Positions 6,071 to 6,104 of a DNA stretch of 6,104 nucleotides are shown here, piece after piece. The stretch spans positions 1 through 6,104 of the forward strand of contig JAOTYN010000267.1 in assembly GCA_029861825.1 (NCBI GenBank), in the 5' to 3' direction. The notes beneath the pieces were generated by a model, which was not told the origin of the DNA, ran no database searches, and saw only the letters and a list, made by a program, of their open reading frames with translations. This stretch comes from Cyclobacteriaceae bacterium (GTDB lineage: Bacteria; Bacteroidota; Bacteroidia; Cytophagales; Cyclobacteriaceae). Both the position numbers and the translations under genes were made by a program. The stretch's first letter is position 1. The number at the start of each line of letters is the position of its first letter.

Positions 6071-6104
6071 TTGAGTGTGAGTTTGAGTGGGAGTGGGAGT
6101 GTGA
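6071..6104. repeat. Hexanucleotide tandem repeat NNGAGT, continues past window
   Basis: The units are TTGAGT, GTGAGT, TTGAGT, GGGAGT, GGGAGT and a partial GTGA: five full copies plus four bases, with GAGT constant and the first two positions varying among T and G. It begins five bases after the tRNA 3' end and has no C on the given strand. The full length is not visible. Confidence 0.8.

Overview
The window looks like chromosomal DNA of a Bacteroidota bacterium. Three things suggest this: a TTTG / TAnnTTTG-type promoter in front of the tRNA gene, gene starts in A/T-rich sequence without Shine-Dalgarno motifs, and a desaturase, a DEFD-type DEAD-box helicase and a small Csp that resemble Bacteroidota proteins. 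A marine or environmental Saprospiria or Flavobacteriia member is my guess; nothing in the window fixes the genus.

Layout. (1) Bases 1-2314, minus strand: the first 771 codons of a large lipoprotein whose 3' end lies outside the window. It has a lipoprotein signal peptide, two tandem 105-residue domains, and then 185-186-residue repeats of beta-helix type, each carrying a YVYCCN motif. (2) Bases 2315-2892: a 578-base divergent intergenic region with no convincing gene, holding one hairpin and one weak promoter candidate. (3) Bases 2893-5540, plus strand: a membrane fatty acid desaturase, a DEAD-box RNA helicase and a cold-shock-domain protein, ended by a very clear intrinsic terminator. (4) Bases 5627-5881, plus: a small two-helix membrane protein of unknown function. 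(5) Bases 5949-6066, plus: a promoter and tRNA-Ser(GCU). (6) Bases 6071-6104: a hexanucleotide tandem repeat running off the end.

The three co-oriented genes make sense together as a cold-adaptation set. The desaturase keeps membranes fluid, the helicase unwinds structured RNA, and the Csp keeps RNA single-stranded. The gaps are 51 and 28 bases, with the terminator only after the third gene. Co-transcription is inferred, not shown.

The two most notable points are these. First, the desaturase reading frame carries family-like N-terminal sequence for about 40 codons upstream of its first ATG, back to an in-frame stop, with no ATG, GTG or TTG there. The best initiator is ATT at 2893. Second, the lipoprotein repeats conserve a vicinal cysteine pair in otherwise diverged copies.
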